From assembly GCA_039804165.1 (NCBI GenBank), contig JBDRZZ010000003.1, positions 99,954 through 163,953 on the forward strand: a stretch of DNA of 64,000 nucleotides. Direction: 5' to 3'. How positions within the stretch are numbered: position 1 is the stretch's first letter; each line of letters opens with the position of its first letter. The stretch comes from a candidate division WOR-3 bacterium (GTDB lineage Bacteria > Hydrothermota > UBA3072). Positions 32,718-42,264 of the stretch are shown here, in pieces. Made by a program: the position numbers and the translations under genes. Below the pieces are notes generated by a model. The model was not told where the DNA came from and ran no database searches. It was given only the letters and a program-made list of their open reading frames with translations.

Positions 32718-33100
32718 CTTATTGCTCAAGGATTTTTTGTAATAAAAATAATGCTTTATCTCTAAAGAACAAGCCCCAGTTAGGCATTCTAATTAAGTGG
32801 AAGAACATGGCTCTTTTTCTCAACTGATAGAAAATAATTGCTTCAACGTTTGTATTCTAAAGATATAACCATCTTTTTATTTTCTTTAATGTGAGATGTG
32901 GTTTCCCTTTCCAGCCTGCGTTTTCTTTTAAGAGCATCTTTTATAGCTCTTAAATTTCTGAACAACCTTTTTGAAGTTATCTCTATCGATAAATAAGATT
33001 TATATTTCGATAGTAAATGCTATTTTTCCTACTTTTGCTATAGCCCTTCTAATTTGGTTTCTCTTGGGGGCTATGGGATATTAAAAATAATTTTAGGGAA
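32718..33100 (-). pseudogene. Decayed, unrecognised protein-coding remnant
   Basis: On the minus strand the final 73 codons read as a coherent basic and aromatic protein tail. Segments include ENAGWKGKPHLTLKKIKRW, NTNVEAIIFYQLRKRAMFF and LFFRDKALFLLQKILEQ, ending in a TAA at 32718-32720. The frame is broken by a TAG between the first two segments. Further upstream, short coherent stretches (FRNLRAIKDALK, RRAIAKVGKIAF) continue in other frames, as expected after frameshifts. I cannot name the family. The rest of the 1.07-kb gap up to 33690 holds no intact gene that I can support. Confidence 0.35.
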
Positions 33101-33637
33101 GAGCTGGGCAGCTAATCCAACTCAGTGAAAGACAGTGGCTAATATGATACAAGTATAATGAATCTATTGGCATCTTTAAACCTATTCTTCAATAGTATCG
33201 TTTTTAATTGTAGTATTCCCTGTATTTGTTACCTATCTCCATCACTTAAAAAGGACTTTCAGGATACTCGTAATAAATAAGATTACAATGAAATCTCTGG
33301 TGAGATATTTCACTGTTTTTGCTATCTTTTTAATACTTTCGTTACCCTTTAAACTGGTTCTAACTAAGAGGACTTTCTTCTTAATACTAATTTGTTCCTT
33401 GCCTATGATTTCTTGCTTCCTTTTAGACTTTTACTCTTACCTTTATAATATTTCACTCACAACTTTAAAATATCTCCTTATTTGGGCTTAAGAAGATGTT
33501 TTTTATTCGAAAATATGGCAATATTTTACATATAAATAAAAAAGAATATGAAATCTTAAAAGTCCAATGGCAACTATTCGCAAATCGCCTTTATCTTTGA
33601 TTTCTAAAATATGTGTCCAAGCTTTTGATTGAATCAC
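33101..33637. other. Gene-poor AT-rich stretch without a supported gene
   Basis: The stretch contains many stops on both strands. A 67-codon plus-strand frame at 33288-33491 is hydrophobic but has no ribosome binding site. Short minus-strand open stretches (for example one encoding ILEIKDKGDLRIVAIGLL near 33.6 kb) look like coding debris. It probably continues the decay seen just downstream on the minus strand. Confidence 0.4.
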
Positions 33638-33666
33638 TTGACAATTTTTATAATTGTATTTAATGT
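33638..33666 (+). promoter_or_regulatory. Predicted promoter of the propeller-repeat secreted protein
   Basis: TTGACA (33638-33643) is followed after 17 bp by TAATGT (33661-33666), a weak -10. A GAGGAGG ribosome binding site (33680-33686) lies 4 bp before the ATG at 33691. Confidence 0.45.
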
Positions 33667-33690
33667 TGATTAAAATATTGAGGAGGAAAA

Positions 33691-36600
33691 ATGAAAAAAG
33701 TAATAATTATCTTATTAATTTTTCTCTTTAGTGTTAATCTCCTTTCGCTTTTTGCTCAACAAGTTGTTTCTGTGAGTCCTACTAAGAATTCCATTAATGT
33801 CTCAAAAAACACGAACATATCTGTTACCTTCGATAAGGAGATGAATCCTTCCACGATAAACGAGAGCACATTTATTGTTTATTCCTTTCGAAAAGGGTTA
33901 CAAGCAGGAACTTACAGTTATGAATCTGGAACAAAAAGAGCGACATTCGACCCAGCTAATGATTTTGCTGTAGGAGAAATAGTCTATATCATCCTTACAA
34001 AAGGGATTGAAGATACAGGAGGTAATCCTTTAATTAGTCCCTATGAATGGTGTTTTACTGTTCTGGTGGATGGGGGAAGTGGGGCTTTTGGAGGGAAAGA
34101 GTACTATAGTGTAGGAGATGGTCCTTATTCTGTTTTTTCTTCGGACTTAGATGGTGATGGAGATATGGACTTGATTTCGGCAAATTATTTTTCTGGCACT
34201 GTTTCTGTTTTAAAGAATAATGGTAATGGGAATTTTGGAGAGAAAGAGGACTATTGGGTAGAATATGCTCCTTATTCCGTTTTTTCCTCTGATTTAGATG
34301 GTGATGGCGATTTAGACTTGGCTGTTGCAAATAGTGGTTCAAACAAAGTTTCTATTTTAAAGAATAATGGGGATGGGAGTTTTGCTCCAAAGGTGGACTA
34401 TGGAGTGGGGAATGGTCCTTATTCTGTTTTTTCTTCGGACTTAGATAGGGACGGTGATATGGACCTTGCGGTGGTAAATGGAAATTCCAACAATGTTTCT
34501 ATTTTAAAGAATAATGGGGATGGGAGTTTTGCTACGAAAGTGGACTACGGAGTAGGAAGTAGTCCTGTTTCTCTTCTTTCCTCTGATTTGGATGGTGATG
34601 GGGATTTAGACTTGGCTGTTGCAAATTTTGGTTCTAACAATGTTTCTATTTTAAAGAATGAGGGGAATGGGGCTTTTACTCTAGGAGGGAACTACAATGT
34701 GGGATATAGTCCTTATTCAGTTTTTTCCCAAGATTTAGACGGGGACGGAGATTTGGACCTTGCTGTGGCAAATAGTGGTTCCAACAATGTTTCTATTTTA
34801 AGGAATAATGGAGATGGGACTTTTGCTACGAGAGAAGACTACGATATAGGGGGTACTCCTTATTCTATTTTTTCCTCAGACTTAGACGGTGATGGCGATT
34901 TAGACTTGGCTTCGGCAAATAATTTATCTGGCACTGTTTCTGTTTTAAGGAACAATGGGGATGGCACTTTTGCTCCGAAAGTGGACTATGAGGTAGGAGG
35001 TTATCCTATTTCTATTTTTTCTTCTGATCTAAACTCTGATGGTGATTTAGACCTTGTTGTTGCGAATTGGGCTTCCGACAATATTTCGGTTTTGTCCAAT
35101 CTTCAACCACCAGAGGTTGTTTCTGTAAACCCCACTAAGAATGCTCTTAATGTCTCGAAAAACACAAATGTCTCTGTGACATTTGACAAGGATATAGACT
35201 CTTCTACGATTAATAATACCACATTTATTGTTTATTCCTTAGGAAAAGGATTACATACCGGAAGCTATACTTACAACGCGGAAACAAAAACAGCGACATT
35301 TGACCCAGCTAATGATTTTAAGGTAGGAGAAATAGTAACAATTGTTCTTACCCCAGATATCAAAAATACAAATGGCGATACTTTAGCTTTTCCTTATGAA
35401 TGGTCTTTTACTGTTGAGGTAGATGGAGGTAGTGGGGCCTTTGCTCCGAAAGAGGACTATGGAGCAGGAATTGATCCTTGTTCTATTTTTTCCTCTGACT
35501 TAGACGGTGATGGGGATTTAGACTTGGCTGTGGCTAATTATCTTTCTGACAGTATTTCTATTTTAAAGAATAATGGTAATGGGACTTTTGCTACGAAAGT
35601 GGACTATGGTGTAGGAGATGCTCCTAAAACCGTTTTTTCTTCTGATTTAGATAGGGATGGAGATTTAGACTTGTCTGTGGCAAATAGTGGATCCGGGACT
35701 GTTTCTATTTTGAAGAATAATGGAGATGGGACTTTTGCTCCGAAAGTGGACTATGGTGTGGGAGATGCTCCTATTGCTATTTTTTCCTCAGACTTAGACG
35801 GTGATGGGGATTTAGACTTGTCTGTGGCGAATCGGGGTTCTCAGAATGTTTCTATTTTAAGGAATAATGGAAACGGCATTTTTGCTACACAAGAGAACTA
35901 TGATGTGGGAATTGATCCTTATTCTATTTTTTCCTCTGACTTAGATGGGGATGGGGATTTAGACTTGGCAGTGGCAAATTGGGGTTCCCATACTGTTTCT
36001 ATTTTAAAGAATAATGGAGATGGGACTTTTGCTTCGAAAGTGGATTATGAGGTGGGAGATGCTCCTACTTCTATTTTTTCCTCTGACTTAGACGGTGATG
36101 GCGATTTAGACTTGGCTGTGGCGAATCAGGGGCACGACAATGTTTCTATTTTAAGGAATAATGGAGATGGGACTTTTGCGGAGAAAGTGGACTACGGAGT
36201 AGGAAGTAATCCTACTTCTATTTTTTCCTCTGACTTAGACGGTGATGGCGATTTAGACTTGGCTGTGACGAATATTGCTTCTTACGATGTTTCCATTTTA
36301 AAGAATAATGGAGATGGGACTTTTGCTCCGAAAGTGGACTATTGGATAGGTGGTGATCTTGTTTCTGTTTTTTCCTCTGACTTAGACGGAGACGGAGATT
36401 TAGACTTGGCTATTGCAGATCAGTATTCTGAGAATGTTTCGATTTTACGTAATCTTCCTTTACTAGAGGTTGTTTCTGTAAGTCCCGTTAAGAACGCTCT
36501 TAATGTCTCAAAAAATACGGATATCTCTGTTACATTTAATAATGATATGGATGCCTCTACAATCAATGATACCACATTTATTGTTTATTCCCTGCAAAAA

Positions 36601-38391
36601 GGGTTGCAAGCAGGAACTTACAGTTATGAAAATACAACAAAAAGAGCGAGATTCGACCCGGCTAATGATTTTGTTGTAGGAGAAATAGTCTATGTCATCC
36701 TTACAAAAGGGATTAAGGATATAGGAGGGAATCATTTAAATAGTCCCTATGAATGGGCTTTCACTGTTAAAGCGGATGGAGGAAGTGGGACTTTTGCTCC
36801 GAAAGTAGACTATGGAGCAGGAATTGATCCTTGTTCTATTTTTTCCTCTGACTTAGACGGTGATGGCGATTTAGACTTGGCTGTGGCGAATCAGGGGTAC
36901 GATAATGTTTCTATTTTAAGGAATAATGGAGATGGGTCTTTTGCAGAGAAAGAAGACTATGATGTGGGAGATGCTCCTAAATCCGTTTTTTCCTCAGACT
37001 TAGACGGTGATGGCGATTTAGACTTGTCTGTGGCTAATTATCTTTCTGACAGTGTTTCTATTTTAAAGAATAATGGTAATGGGACTTTTGCTTCGAAAGT
37101 GAACTATGGTGTAGGAGATGGTCCTTATTCTATTTTTTCCTCTGACTTAGATGGTGATAGCGATTTAGACTTTGCTGTGGCGAATAATCTTTCTGACAAT
37201 ATTTCTATTTTAAGGAATAATGGTGATGGCACTTTTGCAGAGAAAGAGGACTATGATGTCGGGAATGCTCCTATTTCTATTTTTTCTTTTGACTTAGACG
37301 GTGATGGCGATTTAGACTTGGCTGTGGCGAATTATCTTTCTGACAGTATTTCTATTTTAAAGAATAATGGTAATGGGACTTTTGCTTCGAAAGTGAACTA
37401 TGGTGTAGGGGATGGTCCCGCCTCCCTTTTTTCCTCTGACTTAGATGGTGATGGCGATATGGACTTGTCTGTGGCAAATTTTGGTTCTGGCAATGTTTCT
37501 ATCTTAAAGAACTATGGTAATGGGAATTTTGCTGAGAAAGAGAACTATAAGGTGGGGAGCGGTCCTCAATCCGTTTTTTCCTCTGACTTAGACGGTGATG
37601 GGGATTTAGACTTGTCTGTGGCGAATTATCTTTCTGACAGTATTTCTATTTTAAAGAATAATGGAGATGGGACTTTTGTTCCGAAAGTGAACTATGGTGT
37701 AGGAGATGGTCCTACTTCTATTTTTTCCTCTGACTTAGACGGTGATGGGGATATGGACTTGGCTGTTGCGAATATTGGTCCCAACACTGTTTCTGTTTTG
37801 TTGAACAATAACTCTTTTATTACTGTTATCTCTCCTAATGGTGGAGAGAACTGGAGAGTGGATAGCACTTATAATATTACCTGGGGTTCTTTAGGCACGA
37901 GCGGAGCGGTCAGAATAGAATACTCTATAGATAAAGGTTCAAATTGGGCAGAAATTATTGGAAGTACCGAGGATGACGGTAGTTACTCCTGGACAATACC
38001 AAATGCACCGTCCGATAGTTGTCTTGTGCGAGTAAGTGACATTGATGGTGAGCCTTCAGACGTAAGCGATGGATTATTTAAGATTTTACCTCTTTCAACG
38101 GTTCCAGAAGATTTGCCGGAAGTTTATTCAATGAGTGTAAAGGCAATTCTCACTGGTAGAAAGTTTGAAGTGAGGTATTCTCTTCCCGTGAAGGCTTCTG
38201 TTAGATTTGAAATATATGATATAAAAGGTGCAAAGATAGAAGAAATTATTGAAGAGAAACAACGAGGATTTTACTCAAGAGAAATAGATATGGCTGGTAG
38301 ATCAGCAGGGTTATACTTCCTTAAGATGGAGGCTAACGGAGGAGAATTTACCAAAGTAAGGAAGGTTGTGTTAATTAATCGTTATAAATAA
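33691..38391 (+). CDS. Giant secreted protein: three Ig plus seven-bladed propeller modules with a T9SS-type C-terminus
   Basis: This 1566-residue protein starts with a signal peptide (residues 1-23, cleavage near FAQ-Q). It has three copies of a two-part module. Each is a Big_5/SbsA-type Ig-like domain (about 24-125, 474-580, 925-1030) followed by exactly seven FG-GAP/VCBS repeats of about 49 residues (about 133-471, 583-922, 1034-1373). Each repeat carries the calcium-loop core DLDGDGDLDLAVAN and ends NNGDGTFA. Seven such repeats are what a closed seven-bladed beta-propeller requires. A further Ig-like domain (about 1378-1470, ISPNGGENW start) and a C-terminal domain (about 1485-1566, VRFEIYDIKGAKIEE and GLYFLKMEANGG) resemble T9SS type A sorting domains. 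Such proteins are usually surface adhesins or matrix binders. It stands alone between decayed flanks. Neighbouring repeats are nearly identical in DNA, so the copy number may vary between strains and is prone to misassembly. Confidence 0.9.
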   Translation: MKKVIIILLIFLFSVNLLSLFAQQVVSVSPTKNSINVSKNTNISVTFDKEMNPSTINESTFIVYSFRKGLQAGTYSYESGTKRATFDPANDFAVGEIVYIILTKGIEDTGGNPLISPYEWCFTVLVDGGSGAFGGKEYYSVGDGPYSVFSSDLDGDGDMDLISANYFSGTVSVLKNNGNGNFGEKEDYWVEYAPYSVFSSDLDGDGDLDLAVANSGSNKVSILKNNGDGSFAPKVDYGVGNGPYSVFSSDLDRDGDMDLAVVNGNSNNVSILKNNGDGSFATKVDYGVGSSPVSLLSSDLDGDGDLDLAVANFGSNNVSILKNEGNGAFTLGGNYNVGYSPYSVFSQDLDGDGDLDLAVANSGSNNVSILRNNGDGTFATREDYDIGGTPYSIFSSDLDGDGDLDLASANNLSGTVSVLRNNGDGTFAPKVDYEVGGYPISIFSSDLNSDGDLDLVVANWASDNISVLSNLQPPEVVSVNPTKNALNVSKNTNVSVTFDKDIDSSTINNTTFIVYSLGKGLHTGSYTYNAETKTATFDPANDFKVGEIVTIVLTPDIKNTNGDTLAFPYEWSFTVEVDGGSGAFAPKEDYGAGIDPCSIFSSDLDGDGDLDLAVANYLSDSISILKNNGNGTFATKVDYGVGDAPKTVFSSDLDRDGDLDLSVANSGSGTVSILKNNGDGTFAPKVDYGVGDAPIAIFSSDLDGDGDLDLSVANRGSQNVSILRNNGNGIFATQENYDVGIDPYSIFSSDLDGDGDLDLAVANWGSHTVSILKNNGDGTFASKVDYEVGDAPTSIFSSDLDGDGDLDLAVANQGHDNVSILRNNGDGTFAEKVDYGVGSNPTSIFSSDLDGDGDLDLAVTNIASYDVSILKNNGDGTFAPKVDYWIGGDLVSVFSSDLDGDGDLDLAIADQYSENVSILRNLPLLEVVSVSPVKNALNVSKNTDISVTFNNDMDASTINDTTFIVYSLQKGLQAGTYSYENTTKRARFDPANDFVVGEIVYVILTKGIKDIGGNHLNSPYEWAFTVKADGGSGTFAPKVDYGAGIDPCSIFSSDLDGDGDLDLAVANQGYDNVSILRNNGDGSFAEKEDYDVGDAPKSVFSSDLDGDGDLDLSVANYLSDSVSILKNNGNGTFASKVNYGVGDGPYSIFSSDLDGDSDLDFAVANNLSDNISILRNNGDGTFAEKEDYDVGNAPISIFSFDLDGDGDLDLAVANYLSDSISILKNNGNGTFASKVNYGVGDGPASLFSSDLDGDGDMDLSVANFGSGNVSILKNYGNGNFAEKENYKVGSGPQSVFSSDLDGDGDLDLSVANYLSDSISILKNNGDGTFVPKVNYGVGDGPTSIFSSDLDGDGDMDLAVANIGPNTVSVLLNNNSFITVISPNGGENWRVDSTYNITWGSLGTSGAVRIEYSIDKGSNWAEIIGSTEDDGSYSWTIPNAPSDSCLVRVSDIDGEPSDVSDGLFKILPLSTVPEDLPEVYSMSVKAILTGRKFEVRYSLPVKASVRFEIYDIKGAKIEEIIEEKQRGFYSREIDMAGRSAGLYFLKMEANGGEFTKVRKVVLINRYK
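34090..37810 (+). repeat. Coding tandem repeats, 147-bp unit, 21 copies in three blocks of seven
   Basis: The unit encodes one FG-GAP/VCBS propeller blade of 49 residues. The three blocks (about 34090-35105, 35437-36457, 36790-37810) are separated by Ig-domain coding sequence. Several units are close to identical, notably in the second and third blocks (for example the TCTGACTTAGACGGTGATGG core). This points to recent duplication or gene conversion. Confidence 0.9.
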
Positions 38392-38420
38392 TTCTCCCGA
38401 ATACCTAATCCTAAGACGTA

Positions 38421-38447
38421 ACTTTCTTCAGAAAGTGTCATTTTTTT
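38421..38447 (+). terminator. Possible terminator after the propeller-repeat gene
   Basis: A 6-bp stem (ACTTTC / GAAAGT) with a TTCA loop is followed, after four bases, by seven T residues. It lies 30 bp after the stop codon. The stem is short, so it is only a moderate candidate. Confidence 0.45.
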
Positions 38448-38689
38448 AATACGGAAATTTTTACCTTTTTGATACCCATTGCGTGATCAGGTTTTTTAAT
38501 ATATATTGAGCCGACAGGTTACTCCCAACAGTAATACCTCTTTTATCCTTCCGCCAGGTCCCCACATTATGTCCGTACCTTTAATTATCCGATCGACGCT
38601 TCTGCCAAAATAAAGGTTTGATTATGGATTTTTCGGTTTTTTCAATATCTTCTATTTTTCAACAAAACGGATTTAAACTTAAAATTTTT

Positions 38690-38950
38690 CTCAGTTTATC
38701 TCACACATAAAGGTTGCAACAACCACTACATATTGGGAGCATTTTGCCTCTATATATTTATTTTCTGATTTTTCTAACTTTTTCTCCATTCCAGATTTTC
38801 AAAAAATTGGATTTTGTTAGTTCGCCTAATTCTGTCAAATATAAATTAATGACGAGCGGGAAAGAAGCTCTTCCGTCGGTGAAATAAATAAGTCTCTTTG
38901 CTACATATGAAGAAAATTTACTTCCTAAAAAGAAGGAATATTCCAGAAAT
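38690..38950 (-). pseudogene. Remnant of a radical SAM protein C-terminal SPASM domain
   Basis: On the minus strand an open stretch from about 38949 reads RLIYFTDGRASFPLVINLYL, then LGELTKSNFLKIWNGEKVRK. After a TAA it continues IYRGKMLPICSGCCNLYV in the same frame before another stop. The pattern (a strand ending in DG, LGNL-like turn, FxxIWNGEKxRxIR, then a Cys-x2-Cys-Cys cluster) is that of the SPASM/twitch extension of radical SAM enzymes. Two in-frame stops, the missing upstream cysteines and the absence of the CxxxCxxC core show it is a dead fragment. The rest of the 650-bp gap (38448-39044) holds no supported gene. A GC-richer open stretch near 38.5-38.6 kb on the minus strand is unexplained. 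Confidence 0.55.
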
Positions 38951-39044
38951 CAGCTTTTAGACTTTCTTTTTTTAAAAAGACAAAGGATTTCTTTTTCAAT
39001 AAGGATTTCGCCATTTAAAAATTATAATTTGACCATTGTTTTTG

Positions 39045-40514
39045 TTAAGATTTAGATGCTTTTAAGATTTTCTGAAGTAATATCTTTATTTTTGTTTTTT
39101 CTTTGTAGCATAGGACAGAGCAGAGAATTATAAATGCGAGTAATCTTTGATATAGAGCATTACCAAAAAGGGTTGTCAAGCATAATAGTGCGATACCTAA
39201 ACATAGGTCTGATAAAATTATTTTTAAATTGTAATTTACTGGTAAGAGCTTATTCCCAACAAGGTAAGAGAATAAGGCAAAGAGAAAATAAGAAAATAAT
39301 GTTGCGAAAGAAGCTCCCATTATACCCCAAAAGGGAATCAGGTAAAGATTGAGGGCAATGTTTACCAGGAGTGGAGTAAGGGCGATAGGGACAAGTAGAC
39401 CTGTTCTTGATTTTATATAAAAAGGAGCTGTAAAGATTTCCTCAAGACCAAAGAAAATGTAAGAGAGAGCAATGATGGGAACTATTGATTGAGCTTCCCA
39501 GTATTCTTTTGCCACCATAATTTTGAAAATTTCTGGGGTAAAGAACGAAAGGATTGCCCAGAGAAAAAGAGATAGCCGGACAAATGTGATGGCAGAGTTA
39601 GCAAAGGCTTCTTTTTTACGAGGATTCTTGAAAAAGAATGGAGTCCAGGAGGCACGAAAGCCATGAACAATTATCCCCATTACGGTACCGAATTGATAGC
39701 CAAGAGTATAAATGCCTGCTTCAGAAAGTCCAAGGATCAATTTTATTATCCAGCGGTCAATTAATTCCAGACCTATCCATATTATGAAGGATAAGGGTAG
39801 GAGAGGTAATCCATAGGATAAAAGATTTTTTATTTTAGTCCATTTTATTTTTAGGGTAAAGCGAGAATGTATTTCTGGATAAAGGATAAAAAAGAATATA
39901 GAGCTACTGAGGAGATTACCGAGGAGAACTCCACCAATGCCTAATTTTAATTTTAAAACAAAAAGAATATTGAAAACAATGTTCGAGAGAAATCTCAAGG
40001 TGTTAATTGTAACAAACTTTTTTGATTGATTTTTGATTCTTAAAATTAAGAGAGCTGGTTCAAATAGAGTTTCTATCCATATTGTTAGAATAGCAAGAGA
40101 AATAAGGTAACCTTCGTCAGGTTCCATTAGGAATATTGCCACTTGTTCAGAATAAATGATTAACAGAAGAAGAAAAATAGAAGTGTAAATTAAACGAAAA
40201 ATAAAGAATCTAGTGAAAACTTCGTTCTCTTCCGCGTTTTTTTCTGTTATTTGTTTAAGTAGAGCGTCATTTAATCCGAGTGTAAAAAGAAGAATCAATA
40301 TACTGGATAATAAATATATCATAGCAATTTTCCCGTATTCTTTCTGAGTGAAAGTGTGAGTATAAAGGGGGATTAAAAAGAATCCAATGGCTCTTTTTAA
40401 GAAAAGCCCAATTCCATAAATTATTGTTTCTTTAAAAAGTTCTTTTACGCTCCCAGAATTTTTCAATATTTCAAATTTTTTTATAAACTTGGTTTCTGAA
40501 AAAACACTGAGCAC
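39045..40514 (-). CDS. Polysaccharide flippase (Wzx / MATE-like)
   Basis: This 489-residue integral membrane protein has about 12-14 hydrophobic helices and the oligosaccharide flippase N-terminus LFKETIIYGIGLFLKRAIGF, followed by LIPLYTHTFTQKEYGKIAMI. Such flippases move lipid-linked sugar units across the inner membrane for O-antigen or capsule assembly. The annotated start lies 44 bp inside the end of the FemAB-like gene. No good downstream ATG exists, though a TTG at about codon 17 could be the true start. It fits with the surface-glycan genes at 49-51 kb and 55-62 kb. Confidence 0.9.
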   Translation of the reverse strand: MLSVFSETKFIKKFEILKNSGSVKELFKETIIYGIGLFLKRAIGFFLIPLYTHTFTQKEYGKIAMIYLLSSILILLFTLGLNDALLKQITEKNAEENEVFTRFFIFRLIYTSIFLLLLIIYSEQVAIFLMEPDEGYLISLAILTIWIETLFEPALLILRIKNQSKKFVTINTLRFLSNIVFNILFVLKLKLGIGGVLLGNLLSSSIFFFILYPEIHSRFTLKIKWTKIKNLLSYGLPLLPLSFIIWIGLELIDRWIIKLILGLSEAGIYTLGYQFGTVMGIIVHGFRASWTPFFFKNPRKKEAFANSAITFVRLSLFLWAILSFFTPEIFKIMVAKEYWEAQSIVPIIALSYIFFGLEEIFTAPFYIKSRTGLLVPIALTPLLVNIALNLYLIPFWGIMGASFATLFSYFLFALFSYLVGNKLLPVNYNLKIILSDLCLGIALLCLTTLFGNALYQRLLAFIILCSVLCYKEKTKIKILLQKILKASKS

Positions 40515-41433
40515 CCATACTGGCCTTAAAAGAAATCAAACCTCTGTTTACCTCCATCGGATTTTCCGGAGAGACTTCTTGATTCACACCCAGATCCAGA
40601 TATTTAAAACCGTTTTTTTGTCCCCATTTTATTATTTCAAATAAAAGATAATTTATAGGACGATACTCTTGATACTCGTAATCAAGAGCAATATAAAAAG
40701 CTAAAAGAGTTTTTTCGTTACATACAAATATTAGAGACCCTCCCAATAAAATTCCATTTCTATAAGCTAAGAAAAGTTTAAAATTATTTGGGAGAAGAGA
40801 GTTGAGAGTTCTTAACTCTTCAAGTGTATGAGTTACAGGGACCTTAAACTTCTCCTTATTTTTTAATAAAATGGGGTAGAAATTCTCATAATCCTCGCTT
40901 AATTTCACTTCAACATTTGCTTTTATGGCTTTTCTTATTGCATTTCTGGAATTTCCATGGCATATTTTTAATGGATCTTCTTTTGAAAGATCTATTACCG
41001 ATGTATACATAATTGAAGAATAGGTAAACCCATTGTAAAGAAGAACATATTCTAAATTGCAAGTAATTTCTTTTAAATATATAATTGGAGGAATTGTAAT
41101 ATAAACCTCTTTTATGTTATTATCCTTGCAATACTTAATGAAAGTTTTTATTACGCAATCTACCTTATCAAAACTTCTGTCATCCATCACAATTCCTCCA
41201 AAACTTGCACCTGCAGGAGACTTAAAAACAGAATTGTTTAACATTCCTGGTAAAACCGCTATTATGTTACTCTCTGAGTGGAAAACAAGATGATGGAAAT
41301 TGAATCTGTTAATTGGGTGATATTTTAAAAATTGTATTTTATGGAAAATTGTTCCATTATTAGCTTTATCCACAAATTTATCCCAAGCTTCTTTTAATTC
41401 TTCTCTGTAAGGTTCTACAATTATCTCTTTCAT
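40471..41433 (-). CDS. FemAB-like GNAT-fold acyltransferase
   Basis: This 320-residue protein has two GNAT-like halves, as in FemAB/BioF2-type (Acetyltransf_6) proteins. The N-terminal half has the typical GTIFHKIQFLKYHPINRFN and SPAGASFGGIV segments. The C-terminal half has LFLAYRNGILLGGSLIFV, LLAFYIALDYEYQEYRPINY and GFKYLDLGVNQE. Members transfer aminoacyl groups to peptidoglycan or modify polysaccharides. This one lies next to a flippase, which favours a glycan-linked role. It follows panB and overlaps the flippase gene. Confidence 0.78.
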   Translation of the reverse strand: MKEIIVEPYREELKEAWDKFVDKANNGTIFHKIQFLKYHPINRFNFHHLVFHSESNIIAVLPGMLNNSVFKSPAGASFGGIVMDDRSFDKVDCVIKTFIKYCKDNNIKEVYITIPPIIYLKEITCNLEYVLLYNGFTYSSIMYTSVIDLSKEDPLKICHGNSRNAIRKAIKANVEVKLSEDYENFYPILLKNKEKFKVPVTHTLEELRTLNSLLPNNFKLFLAYRNGILLGGSLIFVCNEKTLLAFYIALDYEYQEYRPINYLLFEIIKWGQKNGFKYLDLGVNQEVSPENPMEVNRGLISFKASMGAQCFFRNQVYKKI

Positions 41434-41442
41434 TTAAGGATG

Positions 41443-42264
41443 CTAAGCCTCAATATAATCGTTGTAAGTGTGTTGAGGGCCTGGGAATTTCCCAGATTTA
41501 ACTTCCTCTTTATATTTTGTTAGGGCTTTCTTAATCATTTTTTCAAGATCTATATATTGCTTTGAGAATTTTGGTTTAAAGCCAAAAGATAGACCAAGAA
41601 TGTCATTGACAACAAGGATTTGCCCATCTAAATTTTTACCAGCTCCTATCCCATAAATTGGAATGGAACAAGTTTCTTTAACTTTTAAAGCTAACTTTGG
41701 AGTTACTGCTTCTAAAATGATTGCAAAAACGCCAATCTCTTCAAGTTCTTTTGCCGCTTTAACGGTTTCTTCTATTTCTTGTTCGGTTTTTCCTATTATC
41801 TTGTGTCCTATTTGTAGAAAATATTGAGGATTTAAGCCTATATGTCCCATAACAGGTATTCCTGCATCTATAATCGCCTTTATATTATCTTTTTGCTTAA
41901 CTCCTTCAACTTTTACTCCAGAAGCTCCTAATTGAAGAAATTTTCCTGCGTTTAAGACTGCTTTATGGGGAGTTGTATGAAATGAGAGAAATGGCATATC
42001 TACAATTACTGGTGTTTTTTTTGCTCCTTTTAGAACCCCCTTTGTGAAAGTGAGCATATCTTCCATTGTTACAGGAATAGTACTTGAATACCCTAACTCG
42101 CAATTACCAGCAGAATCACCAACAAGGATCCAATCTATCCCACATTCCTCTGCGATTTTTGCAATTGGATAATTATACGCAGTTATACCTACTACGATTT
42201 CTTTATTTTGTTTTTTTTTAAGGAAAAACTTTGCTGTTGGCTTACTCTCCTCCAATTCTCCCAA
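41443..42264 (-). CDS. panB: 3-methyl-2-oxobutanoate hydroxymethyltransferase PanB
   Basis: PanB adds a hydroxymethyl group from methylene-tetrahydrofolate to 2-ketoisovalerate, the first step of pantothenate (coenzyme A) synthesis. The 273-residue protein is full length. Visible segments are GITAYNYPIAKIAEECGIDW, LVGDSAGNCELGYSSTIPVT, VIVDMPFLSFHTTPHKAVLN, GVKVEGV, PVMGHIGLNPQYF and IYGIGAGKNLDGQILVVND. These include the metal ligands and substrate contacts. The start is uncertain: the frame opens with a TTG inside the upstream LysM gene, and no ATG occurs before the conserved region. No panC or panD is nearby. Confidence 0.93.
   Translation of the reverse strand: MGELEESKPTAKFFLKKKQNKEIVVGITAYNYPIAKIAEECGIDWILVGDSAGNCELGYSSTIPVTMEDMLTFTKGVLKGAKKTPVIVDMPFLSFHTTPHKAVLNAGKFLQLGASGVKVEGVKQKDNIKAIIDAGIPVMGHIGLNPQYFLQIGHKIIGKTEQEIEETVKAAKELEEIGVFAIILEAVTPKLALKVKETCSIPIYGIGAGKNLDGQILVVNDILGLSFGFKPKFSKQYIDLEKMIKKALTKYKEEVKSGKFPGPQHTYNDYIEA

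Noticed and set aside
33288-33491. Hydrophobic 67-codon plus-strand frame that could be a small membrane protein
   Set aside because: It has no ribosome binding site or promoter and sits in a degraded stretch; its hydrophobicity is what T-rich DNA gives by chance.
34055-34342. A 95-codon minus-strand gene inside the propeller gene
   Set aside because: It is the antisense of the repeat units, with a low-complexity His/Gln/Asn translation.
33691-38391. Periodic repeats resembling a CRISPR or satellite array
   Set aside because: The 147-bp period is in frame and encodes propeller blades; units are translated without stops and have no spacers.
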